Below, in pieces: positions 9,214 through 17,586 of a stretch of DNA of 64,000 bases. The stretch is taken from assembly GCA_038525525.1 (NCBI GenBank), contig JBCBHO010000004.1, positions 62,001 through 126,000 of the forward strand. The letters run 5' to 3'. A model generated the notes under the pieces. The model was given only the letters and a program-made list of their open reading frames with translations. It did not search any database and was not told the DNA's origin. Made by a program: the position numbers and the translations under genes. Numbering within the stretch: the first letter of the stretch is position 1; every line of letters begins with the position of its first letter. The stretch comes from Shimia_B sp038525525 (GTDB taxonomy: Bacteria > Pseudomonadota > Alphaproteobacteria > Rhodobacterales > Rhodobacteraceae).

Positions 9214-11382
9214 ATGACGGAAACGACGCATGGCGCGGCAGACATAGAGGCGCTCTCCAAGGAAGACGCCGCCGAAGAGCTCGCCACGCTGGCAGCAGAG
9301 CTCGCCCGCGCCAACAGCGCCTATCACACGGAAGACGCGCCGGAGATCTCGGATGCGGAGTACGACGCGCTCAAGGCGCGGAACGCCGCGATCGAGGCCC
9401 GTTTCCCCGATCTCAAGCGCGCGGACAGCCCCTCCGAGCAGGTGGGCGCCGCCATCAACACGGCCTTCGGCAAGGTCACCCACGCGGTGCGCATGATGTC
9501 GCTCTCGAACGCATTCGAGGATGCGGACGTGGCCGAATTCGACGCCCGCACGCGCAAGTATCTCGGGCTCGGCGCCGACGCCGCGCTGGCCTACACGGCG
9601 GAGCCTAAAATCGATGGCCTCTCGCTCTCGCTGCGATATGAGAAGGGGCGCCTCGTCCAGGCGGCCACGCGGGGCGATGGGGCCGTGGGAGAGGACGTGA
9701 CCGCCAACGCGCGCACCATCGACGACGTCCCGGAGGGGCTCGAGGGCGCGCCCGAGCTTCTCGAGATCCGTGGCGAGGTCTACATGGCCCATGCCGATTT
9801 CGAGGCGCTGAACGAGCGGCAGGCAGAGCAGGGTGCCAAGACCTTCGCGAACCCGCGCAACGCCGCCGCGGGCTCTCTCCGCCAGCTCGACAGCGCCATC
9901 ACCGCCGCGCGCCCGCTGCGCTTTTTCGCCTATAGCTGGGGCGCGCTCTCCGAGCCCCTCGCGGAGACGCAATCGGGCGCCGTGGCGCGCATGGCGGCGC
10001 TCGGATTTTCGACCAACCCGCTGACCCTGCGCTGCGAGAGCCCGGAAGAGATGCTCGCCCATTACCGCGAGATCGAGCAGAAACGCGCCACGCTCGGGTA
10101 TGACATCGACGGCGTCGTCTACAAGGTCGACGACCTCGCGCTGCAGGAGCGCATGGGCTTCCGATCCACCACGCCCCGCTGGGCCATCGCGCACAAATTC
10201 CCGGCAGAGCTCGCCTGGACGACGCTCGAAAAGATCGAGATCCAGGTGGGCCGCACGGGCGCTCTGAGCCCCGTGGCGCGCCTTGCGCCTGTCACGGTGG
10301 GGGGCGTCGTCGTCTCCAACGCCACGCTCCATAACGAGGATTACATCGCCGGGCGCGACAACAAGGGCGGCGAGATCAGAGGCGGCAAGGACATCCGCGC
10401 CGGCGACTGGGTCCAGGTCTACCGGGCGGGCGATGTCATCCCCAAGGTCGCTGACGTGGACCTCTCGAAACGCCCCGACGGTGCCCAACGCTTCGCATTC
10501 CCGAGCACCTGCCCGGAATGCGGCTCGGAGGCCATTCGCGAAGAGGGCGATGCCGTCCACCGCTGCACGGGCGGTCTCATCTGCCCGGCGCAGGCCGTCG
10601 AGAAACTCAAGCATTTCGTCTCCCGCGGTGCGCTCGACATCGACGGCCTCGGCGCGAAACAGATCGAGATGTTCTACGCCGACGACACGCTCCCGATCCG
10701 CGAGCCGGCCGATATCTTCACGCTGGCCAAGCGCGACGCGGAAAATGTCTCAAAGCTGGCCAATCGCGAGGGCTACGGCGCGAAGTCCGCGGAGAACCTC
10801 TTTGCCGGGATCGAGGCGCGACGGAGCTTTGCCTTCTCCCGCGTCCTTTTCGGCCTCGGCATCCGGCACGTGGGCGAGGCCGCCGCGCGCCTCATCGCGC
10901 GCCATTACGGCAGCTGGAGCGCGTTCACCGAGGCCATGGACAAGACCGCTCAGGAACCAGCCATGGAGGCGCTGACCAAGGAGGCGCTGACCGCGAGCCC
11001 CGTCTGGCAGGATCTACTCGGCGTTGACGGGGTGGGGCAGACGCTCGCCGCCTCCCTCATCACCACCTTCGCGCAGGAGCGCGAGCGCGCCTCCATCGAC
11101 CGCCTCGCGCATGAACTCAACATCGAGGACGAAGCCGCCCCAGCGCAGAGCTCGCCCGTGGCGGGCAAGACGGTCGTCTTCACCGGCACGCTCGAGAAGA
11201 TGACCCGCGCCGAGGCCAAGGCCCGCGCCGAGGCGCTCGGGGCGAAGGTCTCGGGCTCGGTGAGCGCGAAGACCGATCTCCTCGTGGCAGGCCCGGGCGC
11301 GGGGTCGAAGGCCAAGAAGGCCGAAGAGCTCGGGATCGAGACCATCGACGAGGATGGCTGGCTGGATCTCATCGGCGGATGA
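9214..11382 (+). CDS. ligA: LigA, NAD-dependent DNA ligase
   Basis: LigA seals nicks in replication and repair using NAD. The 722-residue protein has the family domains in order: Ia domain with YDALKARNAAIEARFP, the adenylation domain with the active-site lysine near residue 132 in EPKIDGLSLSLRYEKG, the OB fold, a four-cysteine zinc finger (CPECG...CTGGLICP, about residues 433-455), helix-hairpin-helix repeats (GIRHVGEAAARLIA) and a C-terminal BRCT domain (GKTVVFTGTLEKMTRAEAK). Length and domain set are complete. The stop overlaps the recG start by 4 bases, so the two repair genes are likely co-expressed. Confidence 0.97.
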   Translation: MTETTHGAADIEALSKEDAAEELATLAAELARANSAYHTEDAPEISDAEYDALKARNAAIEARFPDLKRADSPSEQVGAAINTAFGKVTHAVRMMSLSNAFEDADVAEFDARTRKYLGLGADAALAYTAEPKIDGLSLSLRYEKGRLVQAATRGDGAVGEDVTANARTIDDVPEGLEGAPELLEIRGEVYMAHADFEALNERQAEQGAKTFANPRNAAAGSLRQLDSAITAARPLRFFAYSWGALSEPLAETQSGAVARMAALGFSTNPLTLRCESPEEMLAHYREIEQKRATLGYDIDGVVYKVDDLALQERMGFRSTTPRWAIAHKFPAELAWTTLEKIEIQVGRTGALSPVARLAPVTVGGVVVSNATLHNEDYIAGRDNKGGEIRGGKDIRAGDWVQVYRAGDVIPKVADVDLSKRPDGAQRFAFPSTCPECGSEAIREEGDAVHRCTGGLICPAQAVEKLKHFVSRGALDIDGLGAKQIEMFYADDTLPIREPADIFTLAKRDAENVSKLANREGYGAKSAENLFAGIEARRSFAFSRVLFGLGIRHVGEAAARLIARHYGSWSAFTEAMDKTAQEPAMEALTKEALTASPVWQDLLGVDGVGQTLAASLITTFAQERERASIDRLAHELNIEDEAAPAQSSPVAGKTVVFTGTLEKMTRAEAKARAEALGAKVSGSVSAKTDLLVAGPGAGSKAKKAEELGIETIDEDGWLDLIGG

Positions 11383-13469
11383 GCACCCGCCCGGAACTCC
11401 TCTTTCCGCTCTTCGGAGATCTCGAGACGCTCCCCGGCGTGGGTCCGAAAATGGCACAGAACATGGCCGCGCTCGGCATCGAGAAGCCGCTTGACCTGCT
11501 CTTTCATCTGCCGCACGCGATCATCGATCGCCGCCCGGTGGAGACGGTGCAGGGGCAGGGGCTCCCTGCGACGCTCACCGTGGAGGTGGAGGTCAAGCGC
11601 CACCATGCGCCGAGCCGACGGGGCGCACCGCATCGCATCTTCGTGGAGGACAAAGCGACAGCCTTCCAGCTCGTCTATTTCCACGCGCGGGGCCCGTACC
11701 TCGAAAAGATCCTGCCCGTGGGCGCGCGGCGTGTCGTTTCGGGCAAGGTCGAGCTCTTCGACGGGGAGGCCAACATGGTCCACCCCGATCACGTGGTGGC
11801 GCCCAATGATCTTCAGGAGATACCGGAGGTGGAGGCCGTCTACCCGCAGGGCGCCGGCGTGACCTCGAAGGTGCTTACGAAGGCGGTGGCGGGCGCGTTG
11901 GAGCGGCTCCCCGACTTTCCCGAATGGGCCGATGCGGCGCTCGTGTCGGAGAAGGGCTGGCCCAGCACCGCTGAGGCGATCCGCGCGGTTCAGGCGCCCC
12001 GCACGATGGGGGATGTCTCACCGTCATCCGCCGCCCGCACGAGGCTCGCCTATGACGAGCTCCTCGCGCACCAGCTGACGCTGGCGCTCGCCCGCGCGCG
12101 CGATCGCAAGGCCAAGGGGATCGTCAGCGAGGGAGACGGGCGTCTCCGCCAGAGGATCCTCGATGCGCTGCCTTTCGATCCCACCGGCGCCCAGACCCGC
12201 GCCATGGGCGAGATCGCCGCCGATATGGCCCGCCCGAAGCGGATGAACAGGCTGCTGCAAGGCGATGTGGGCGCAGGGAAAACACTCGTCGCCTTCCTCG
12301 CGCTGCTCGTGGCTGTTGAGGCGGGCGGGCAGGGCGTGATGATGGCGCCCACGGAGATCCTCGCGCGCCAGCACCTCGAGAGCCTCGCGCCCATGGCCAC
12401 TGACGCCGGCGTGCGGCTCGTGCTCCTCACCGGCCGCGACAAGGGCGCGGGCCGCGAGGAGAAGCTTCAGGCGCTGGCCGCGGGAGAGATCGATATTCTC
12501 GTAGGCACCCATGCGGTGTTTCAGAAGGACGTGGTCTTCTCCGACCTGCGGCTGGCCATCGTGGACGAGCAGCACCGCTTTGGCGTGCGTCAGCGGCTTC
12601 TTCTCGGAGAAAAGGGTGCGGCGGCGGATGTGCTCGTGATGACGGCGACGCCCATCCCGCGCAGCCTCGCACTGGCGCAGTACGGGGACATGGACGTCTC
12701 ACTCCTCGATGAGAAGCCCCCCGGGCGCACGCCGATCCAGACGGCGACCGTGCCCATGGAGCGGATCGACGACGTCGTCGCCAAACTCCGCGCCGCGGTG
12801 GGCGAGGGAAAGCAGGCCTACTGGGTCTGCCCCCTCGTGGAGGAAAGCGAGACGGTGGACATGACCGCCGCCGAGGACCGCTTCAAACGGCTCCGCGCCG
12901 CGCTCGGGGAGGGGGTCGTGGGGCTCGTCCATGGCCAGATGCCCCCCGCCGAGAAGGATGCGGCGATGGCGCGCTTTGCGTCGGGCGAGACATCGGTTCT
13001 CGTGGCCACGACCGTGATCGAAGTGGGAGTGAATGTCCCCAACGCGACGATCATGGTCATCGAACGCGCCGAAAGCTTTGGCCTCGCGCAGCTCCACCAA
13101 CTGCGGGGCCGGGTGGGGCGCGGCTCCCTCGCCTCCACCTGCCTCCTCATCTACCAGGCCCCGCTCACCGAGGGCGGGGAGCGCAGGCTGCGCATCATGC
13201 GCGAGACGGAGGACGGCTTTCGCATCGCGGAAGAAGATCTCGCCATCCGTGGCGCGGGCGACATGATCGGGACGGCGCAATCGGGCCTGCCGCGCTTCCG
13301 CGTGGCCAATCTGGAGGCGATGCCTGGCCTCATGGCCACAGCGCAGAGCGATGCGCGCAAGCTCCTCCATGACGATCCCACGCTGGAGAGTCCGCGCGGC
13401 AAGGCGGCGCGTGTTCTCCTGTGGTTCATGGAGCAGGACAGGGCAATCCGTTTGATCTCAGTGGGTTAG
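11379..13469 (+). CDS. recG: RecG, ATP-dependent DNA helicase
   Basis: RecG is a superfamily 2 translocase that remodels stalled replication forks and recombination intermediates. The 696-residue protein has the N-terminal wedge domain (ETLPGVGPKMAQNMAALGI opening), Walker A LLQGDVGAGKTLVAFLA, the DExH-type box LAIVDEQHRFGVRQR, motif III TATPIPRSLALAQYGDMD, and C-terminal motifs VIEVGVNVPNATIMVIERAE and QLRGRVGRG. The start overlaps the ligA stop (ATGA). The next plus-strand element is a LexA-like box with a short ORF 26 bases past the stop, which may be part of a damage-response grouping. Confidence 0.96.
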   Translation: MSTRPELLFPLFGDLETLPGVGPKMAQNMAALGIEKPLDLLFHLPHAIIDRRPVETVQGQGLPATLTVEVEVKRHHAPSRRGAPHRIFVEDKATAFQLVYFHARGPYLEKILPVGARRVVSGKVELFDGEANMVHPDHVVAPNDLQEIPEVEAVYPQGAGVTSKVLTKAVAGALERLPDFPEWADAALVSEKGWPSTAEAIRAVQAPRTMGDVSPSSAARTRLAYDELLAHQLTLALARARDRKAKGIVSEGDGRLRQRILDALPFDPTGAQTRAMGEIAADMARPKRMNRLLQGDVGAGKTLVAFLALLVAVEAGGQGVMMAPTEILARQHLESLAPMATDAGVRLVLLTGRDKGAGREEKLQALAAGEIDILVGTHAVFQKDVVFSDLRLAIVDEQHRFGVRQRLLLGEKGAAADVLVMTATPIPRSLALAQYGDMDVSLLDEKPPGRTPIQTATVPMERIDDVVAKLRAAVGEGKQAYWVCPLVEESETVDMTAAEDRFKRLRAALGEGVVGLVHGQMPPAEKDAAMARFASGETSVLVATTVIEVGVNVPNATIMVIERAESFGLAQLHQLRGRVGRGSLASTCLLIYQAPLTEGGERRLRIMRETEDGFRIAEEDLAIRGAGDMIGTAQSGLPRFRVANLEAMPGLMATAQSDARKLLHDDPTLESPRGKAARVLLWFMEQDRAIRLISVG

Positions 13470-13494
13470 CGGCTTCCTGCGCGAAAAGTTCACG

Positions 13495-13542
13495 TTTGTT
13501 CTCAAAAAGTTCTTTACGCACGGGCATCGGTGTGAGAACAAA
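13495..13542. repeat. 10-bp perfect inverted repeat around a GTTC cluster
   Basis: TTTGTTCTCA (13495-13504) and its exact reverse complement TGAGAACAAA (13533-13542) are separated by 28 bases. The left arm holds part of the GTTC-N7-GTTC site and the right arm holds a reversed, degenerate copy (GAAC-N7-CAAC, 13536-13550). The symmetry suggests a paired operator rather than a terminator, since no T run follows. Confidence 0.7.
13498..13512 (+). promoter_or_regulatory. Putative LexA (SOS) box, GTTC-N7-GTTC
   Basis: GTTCTCAAAAAGTTC matches exactly the direct-repeat consensus GTTC-N7-GTTC used by LexA in alphaproteobacteria such as Rhodobacter. A further GTTC lies 10 bases upstream (13488-13491). 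The box is 29 bases after the recG stop and 65 bases before the 37-codon ORF, where a promoter would be expected. The match is read directly; LexA binding is inferred. Confidence 0.6.
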
Positions 13543-13559
13543 GTGTCAACAAGACACTT
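13541..13559. repeat. 7-bp inverted repeat with 5-base spacer
   Basis: AAGTGTC and GACACTT flank AACAA, forming a perfect small palindrome 18 bases before the start codon of the 37-codon ORF. It could be a second operator or a 5'-UTR hairpin that limits translation of the short gene. Confidence 0.6.
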
Positions 13560-13577
13560 CAACAGACGAGCTGCACC

Positions 13578-13691
13578 ATGAAAAAGATCGCCACCGCCCT
13601 CCGCATCCCCACGCTCCTGCAGGACGTGATCGGCGTCACCGCGCTCATGGCCATGCTGTATACCGGGCTCTGGATGCCCGCGTTCATCTAA
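13578..13691 (+). CDS. 37-residue putative single-pass membrane peptide
   Basis: ATG at 13578 opens a 37-codon frame ending TAA at 13691. The N-terminus (MKKIATALRIPTLLQD) is basic and amphipathic. Residues ~14-33 (LQDVIGVTALMAMLYTGLWM) form one hydrophobic segment long enough to span the membrane, and the tail is PAFI. Codons are G/C-rich at third positions like neighbouring real genes. Upstream are a LexA-type box and inverted repeats; downstream, 128 bases later, is a strong terminator. No function is known to me. Size, topology and the SOS-type promoter recall the Caulobacter division inhibitor SidA, but no homology is claimed. The Shine-Dalgarno sequence is weak. Confidence 0.6.
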   Translation: MKKIATALRIPTLLQDVIGVTALMAMLYTGLWMPAFI

Positions 13692-13819
13692 GGTTTCTGC
13701 CTGCGGTCCCCTGACGCTTAGCGCTTTTGTCCCCTCGTTCGCGCTGATGCCCCCAGCATTCCGGCCCTGAGATCTGCCTCTCTCACTGGCCAGCGTCACA
13801 TCATCGGATTGCACACCTC

Positions 13820-13859
13820 GCGCCGCGTATCCCTGCCAGGAGACGCGGCGCTTTTTCTT
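13820..13859 (+). terminator. Strong rho-independent terminator
   Basis: GCGCCGCGT (13820-13828) pairs perfectly with ACGCGGCGC (13843-13851), and the hairpin is followed by TTTTTCTTT. The T run is only on the plus strand, so it ends transcripts coming from the 37-codon ORF region, not the convergent Fe-S scaffold gene. Confidence 0.85.
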
Positions 13860-13872
13860 TGGCTTGCAGGTG

Positions 13873-14310
13873 TCAGGCCGCTTTCGCCTCGGCGTCGTCG
13901 AGCGCGGCGAGGGTGGCGTTGAGGGAAAGCATGATGGAGGCGTGGCGGTTCTTGTAGGGGACGGCCGCTTCGAGGACTTCGAAGCCCGCCCAGGAGGCGG
14001 GTCGCGCGCCGCCTTCGAGCATGGTGCGCAGGGCGTCCCGCGCTTCGGCCACGTCGGCGCGGGATTTGCCGATGACATGGCTGCCTACCACGGACGCCGC
14101 CGCCTGACCCAGCGCGCAAGCCTTCACATCCTGTGCAAAGCCGCTGACGCGTCCGGCCTCGGTCACCACATCCACCGTGACAGCCGACCCGCATTGCGGA
14201 GAGCGCTCCCGCGCCGTCCCGTCGGGGGCCTCGAGGCGCCCCAGATGCGGGATGTCCGCCGCCAGCGCGAGGATGCGCGTGGAGTAGAGCTTCATCAGGT
14301 CTTGTTCCAT
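13873..14310 (-). CDS. NifU/IscU-type iron-sulfur cluster scaffold protein
   Basis: The 145-residue protein matches the alphaproteobacterial iron-sulfur cluster assembly scaffold family distantly related to IscU/SufU. Cysteines appear in SPQCGSAVTVDV and in VKACALGQAAASVVGSH, the two expected ligand-bearing segments. A third cysteine of classical IscU is not evident. The N-terminus LYSTRILALAADIPHLGRL fits the family. I chose the ATG at 14310; an ATG 15 bases later (MKLYST) is an alternative. It lies divergently from hisI across 60 bases. Its exact client proteins are unknown. Confidence 0.8.
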   Translation of the reverse strand: MEQDLMKLYSTRILALAADIPHLGRLEAPDGTARERSPQCGSAVTVDVVTEAGRVSGFAQDVKACALGQAAASVVGSHVIGKSRADVAEARDALRTMLEGGARPASWAGFEVLEAAVPYKNRHASIMLSLNATLAALDDAEAKAA

Positions 14311-14370
14311 GGGCCTTGCAGTGCCTCCCGAGGGCCTAGATAAGCGCGCGGGCCAGAAAAGGAAATTGTC

Positions 14371-14721
14371 ATGTTTGACCCGGCAAGCCTCACCTACGAC
14401 GCCAAGGGCCTGATCCCCGCTATCGCACAGGCAGAGGACGGGACCGTGCTCATGATGGCCTGGATGAATGCGGAGGCGGTGGCCCGCACGCTCGAGACGG
14501 GCCGAGTGACCTACTGGTCGCGCTCGCGGCAATCCTTCTGGGTCAAGGGCGAGACGTCCGGGCACGTGCAGGAGTTGGTGGATTTCCGCGTCGATTGCGA
14601 TCGCGACTGCTTGCTCGTGATCGTCCGCCAGACCGGCCCCGCCTGCCATACCGGGCGGCTCAGCTGCTTTTACACCGCCGTGCGCGAGGGCGAAGAGACG
14701 GAGCTCATGCAGCCGCTTTAG
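14371..14721 (+). CDS. hisI: HisI, phosphoribosyl-AMP cyclohydrolase
   Basis: HisI opens the purine ring of phosphoribosyl-AMP, the third step of histidine synthesis. The 116-residue protein has the signature regions LMMAWMNAEAVARTLETG, VTYWSRSRQSFWVKGETSG and the metal-binding DCDRDCLLVIVRQTGPACHTG with the conserved cysteines. It is the monofunctional form, with no HisE domain. AAGGAA precedes the ATG at good spacing. No other his gene is adjacent. The stop overlaps the convergent gluQ stop by 4 bases. Confidence 0.96.
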   Translation: MFDPASLTYDAKGLIPAIAQAEDGTVLMMAWMNAEAVARTLETGRVTYWSRSRQSFWVKGETSGHVQELVDFRVDCDRDCLLVIVRQTGPACHTGRLSCFYTAVREGEETELMQPL

Positions 14722-15542
14722 AGCCCCAGCAGCGCGCGCATATCCGCCGGGCTCAGCCCGTCCTCGCGGTACTGCCGGATGGCGCGCGCATCGTCACGCT
14801 TGGCCAGTCGCTTGCCTGTCTCGTCGCGGATCAGGCGGTGATGATGGTAGCGCGGGGGCGCGTGGCCGAGGAGCGCGAGGATGAGCACCTGGATCCCCGT
14901 GAAGTCGAAAAGGTCCTCGCCCCGGATGACATCCGTGATCCGCTCGTGGATGTCATCGAGCGCGGAGGCGAGGAAATAGGCGACGACGCCGTCCTTGCGG
15001 CCAACGACGACGTCGCCGGAGATGCGGGCGAGGGCCCCCGCCTCCACGTGGTGCTTACCGCCATGGGCCTCCCCGGTTTCGACGAACGTGATGGGCCCCG
15101 CCCGCGAGAGCGCTTTTGAGAGGTCGAGGCGGATCGCATCACCCTCCCGCCAACTCGACATGGGCCGCCCCCGGCAGGTGCCGGGATAGGGCCCGGGCAG
15201 GTATCCCTCTTGCGGCGCGGAGAGGGCCGCCCGGATATCGCCGCGCGTGCAGGAGCAGGGATAGAGGAGGTCCATCGCCTCCAGCCGGTGGAGCGCCGCT
15301 TGATACCTCGGCAAATGCTCGGACTGGCGCAGGGGCGGCTGCGGCCAGGAGAGGCCGAGCCAGCGCAGGTCGTCTTCCACCTGCGCGATCCAGTGATCCT
15401 TGCTGCGCTCAAAATCCGTGTCCTCGTGGCGCAGCAGGAACGTTCCACCCGCCGCGCGCGCCATGTCATGGGCAAGCAACGCCGAATAGGCATGGCCCAG
15501 GTGGAGCGGCCCCGTGGGAGAGGGCGCAAAGCGTGTGATCAT
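14718..15542 (-). CDS. gluQ: GluQ, glutamyl-Q tRNA(Asp) synthetase
   Basis: This 274-residue protein is a truncated glutamyl-tRNA synthetase lacking the anticodon-binding domain; GluQ attaches glutamate to queuosine at position 34 of tRNA(Asp). The HIGH-type motif is FAPSPTGPLHLGHAYSALLA, and the KMSKS-like motif is GKRLAKRDDARAI. Zinc-binding cysteines are seen in YPCSCTRGDI and GTCRGRP. The start codon overlaps the stop of the upstream methyltransferase gene (ATGA), so the two are probably co-translated. Confidence 0.94.
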   Translation of the reverse strand: MITRFAPSPTGPLHLGHAYSALLAHDMARAAGGTFLLRHEDTDFERSKDHWIAQVEDDLRWLGLSWPQPPLRQSEHLPRYQAALHRLEAMDLLYPCSCTRGDIRAALSAPQEGYLPGPYPGTCRGRPMSSWREGDAIRLDLSKALSRAGPITFVETGEAHGGKHHVEAGALARISGDVVVGRKDGVVAYFLASALDDIHERITDVIRGEDLFDFTGIQVLILALLGHAPPRYHHHRLIRDETGKRLAKRDDARAIRQYREDGLSPADMRALLGL

Positions 15543-16162
15543 CGCCGCCGGAGAACGATGACGTCCGAGCCGGTGACCTTCTCGCTCAGATGCGGCCCGT
15601 GCTGCCGGGAGAGCTGCCGTGCGGTGCCGTCTTCGAGGACCTCGGCGAGGGCATCCATGTAGGCCGCGTCCTCCAGCGTCGGATCGTTGTAGCTGAACGC
15701 GAGGATGCCCTCGGGCCCCAGATTGTCGAGAAGCACGCGCAGCATGTCCGGCGGGGCCGCACCCAGCGAGATGACACCCGTGGCAACGATGCAGGCATAA
15801 TCGCCCGGCACCGCATCGACCCGCCCCGGCGAGCCGAGCCAGACGTTGCGATAGACATCCCGCCCCTCGTGCTGCTTGTCGTAGGCATGCTCCAGCATGG
15901 GCTCGGAGATGTCAGTGCCATCGATGATCTCGTAGCCCTGCTGCGCGAGGGCGAGGCCCGATAGGCCGGTGCCACAGCCGAAATCGAGGATCGGGTCCTG
16001 CGGGGTCACGTGAGGGCGGATCGCCTCGGCGATGCGGGCCGGGGTGGCATAGGCCATCCCCTGGACGTCGGCCTCGTAGGTCTCAGCCCACTCGGCGTAG
16101 ATCTTTTGCGTGTCCTCAACGCTGCGGGGCGTCCACAGCTGCTCTTTCATCTGATCTGTCAT
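15539..16162 (-). CDS. Class I SAM-dependent methyltransferase
   Basis: The 207-residue protein carries the AdoMet-binding motif I ILDFGCGTGLSGLALAQQGY, an acidic motif II at IIDGTDISEPMLEHA, and the rest of a Methyltransf_11-type Rossmann fold. The N-terminal segment KIYAEWAETYEADVQGMAYATP is typical of small-molecule methyltransferases of this group. The substrate cannot be inferred. The gene overlaps gluQ by 4 bases and follows trmFO by 20 bases on the same strand, so a trmFO-methyltransferase-gluQ transcript linked to tRNA modification is possible. Start could also be the ATG at 16150. Confidence 0.85.
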   Translation of the reverse strand: MTDQMKEQLWTPRSVEDTQKIYAEWAETYEADVQGMAYATPARIAEAIRPHVTPQDPILDFGCGTGLSGLALAQQGYEIIDGTDISEPMLEHAYDKQHEGRDVYRNVWLGSPGRVDAVPGDYACIVATGVISLGAAPPDMLRVLLDNLGPEGILAFSYNDPTLEDAAYMDALAEVLEDGTARQLSRQHGPHLSEKVTGSDVIVLRRR

Positions 16163-16182
16163 GCCGGGAGGCTAACATAGCG

Positions 16183-17535
16183 TCAGGCGGCATCCAACGC
16201 GGGCGCGCCGAGCCACGCGGTCCAGTCCGCTTTCGCGCGGTCGGTGTAGGCCTTGTAGCGCGCGGGCCGGTTGCGCCGTCCGCCACGCACGTCGATGGGC
16301 GGGAAGAGCCCGAAATTGACGTTCATCGGCTGGAAGGTTTTCGCCTCCGCGCCGCCGGTGATGTGCGTGATGAGGGCGCCCGTGGCGGTGGTGGGCGGGG
16401 GCGTGTGGAGCGGGCGGCCCTGGATCTCGGCCGCGGCGAGGCGCCCGGCGAGGAGGCCCATGGCCGCGCTTTCCACATAGCCTTCCACGCCCGTGATCTG
16501 GCCCGCGAAGCGGATGTTTGGCCGCGATTTGAGGCGCATATCGGCGGTGAGCAGCGTCGGCGAGTTCAGGAACGTGTTGCGGTGAATGCCGCCCAGCCGC
16601 GCGAATTCCGCGCCCTCGAGGCCGGGGATGCACCGCAGCACCTCCTTTTGCGCGCCGTACTTCATCTTGGTCTGAAATCCGACAATATTATACAGCGTTC
16701 CCAGTGCATTATCCCGGCGAAGCTGAACCACTGCGTGAGGTTTGATATCGGGCTGGTGCGGGTTCGTCAGGCCCACGGGCTTCATGGGTCCGTGGCGCAG
16801 CGTCTCGCGCCCGCGCTCGGCCATGACCTCGATGGGCAGGCAGCCGTCGAAATAGCCGGCTGTCTCGCCGGGCTTGAACGCCGTCTTCTCCGCCGTGAGC
16901 AGCGCGTCGATGAAGCCTTCGTACTGGTCGCGATCCATGGGGCAGTTGAGGTAGGCGCGGCGCTCCTCCTCCGTCTCGCCCTTGTCATAGCGGGACTGCA
17001 TCCACGCCTTCGACATGTCGATGGTGTCGGCATAGAGGATCGGCGCGATTGCATCGAAGAAGGCGAGCGCTTCCGTGCCCGTCTCCTCGCGGATCGCCTC
17101 TGCCAGCGTGTCGGAGGTCAGCGGCCCGGTGGCGAAGATCCAGTGCCCCTCGCTGGGCAGCTCCTCGATTTCTTCATAGGAAACAGAGACATTGGGCAGG
17201 CTCTTCAAGCGCGCGGTCACGGATTGCGCGAAGGGCTCCCGGTCCACGGCGAGTGCGCCGCCCGCGGGCAGCCGGTGCGCATCGGCCATCTCCATGATCA
17301 GCCCGCCCGCCGCGCGCATCTCCCAGTGCAGGAGCCCCACGGCGTTCTGCTCGCTGTCGTCCGAGCGGAAGGAATTGGAGCAGACCATCTCTGCCAGGTC
17401 GCCCGTCTGGTGCGCGAAGGTGCCGGTCTTGGGGCGCATCTCGTGAATGACGACGCGGATGCCTGCTTGGGCGGCCTGCCAGGCGGCCTCGGAGCCCGCC
17501 ATGCCGCCGCCGACGATGTGCAATGTCTCTGTCAT
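16183..17535 (-). CDS. trmFO: TrmFO, folate-dependent tRNA (uracil-5)-methyltransferase
   Basis: TrmFO forms ribothymidine at U54 of tRNA with methylene-tetrahydrofolate and FAD. The FAD-binding glycine motif is LHIVGGGMAGSEAAWQAAQAG at the N-terminus. Conserved family segments include HEMRPKTGTFAHQT, LAEMVCSNSFRSDD with one redox cysteine, and FDGCLPIEVMAERGRETL with the second. LKSRPNIRFAGQITGVEGYVES precedes the C-terminal dinucleotide-binding half. Length (450) is normal. It is the first gene of a probable tRNA-related minus-strand group. Confidence 0.96.
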   Translation of the reverse strand: MTETLHIVGGGMAGSEAAWQAAQAGIRVVIHEMRPKTGTFAHQTGDLAEMVCSNSFRSDDSEQNAVGLLHWEMRAAGGLIMEMADAHRLPAGGALAVDREPFAQSVTARLKSLPNVSVSYEEIEELPSEGHWIFATGPLTSDTLAEAIREETGTEALAFFDAIAPILYADTIDMSKAWMQSRYDKGETEEERRAYLNCPMDRDQYEGFIDALLTAEKTAFKPGETAGYFDGCLPIEVMAERGRETLRHGPMKPVGLTNPHQPDIKPHAVVQLRRDNALGTLYNIVGFQTKMKYGAQKEVLRCIPGLEGAEFARLGGIHRNTFLNSPTLLTADMRLKSRPNIRFAGQITGVEGYVESAAMGLLAGRLAAAEIQGRPLHTPPPTTATGALITHITGGAEAKTFQPMNVNFGLFPPIDVRGGRRNRPARYKAYTDRAKADWTAWLGAPALDAA

Positions 17536-17586
17536 GGGGGCGATGTAAAACCCCGCGCCGGGGATGAAAAGCCTACTGATCCCACC

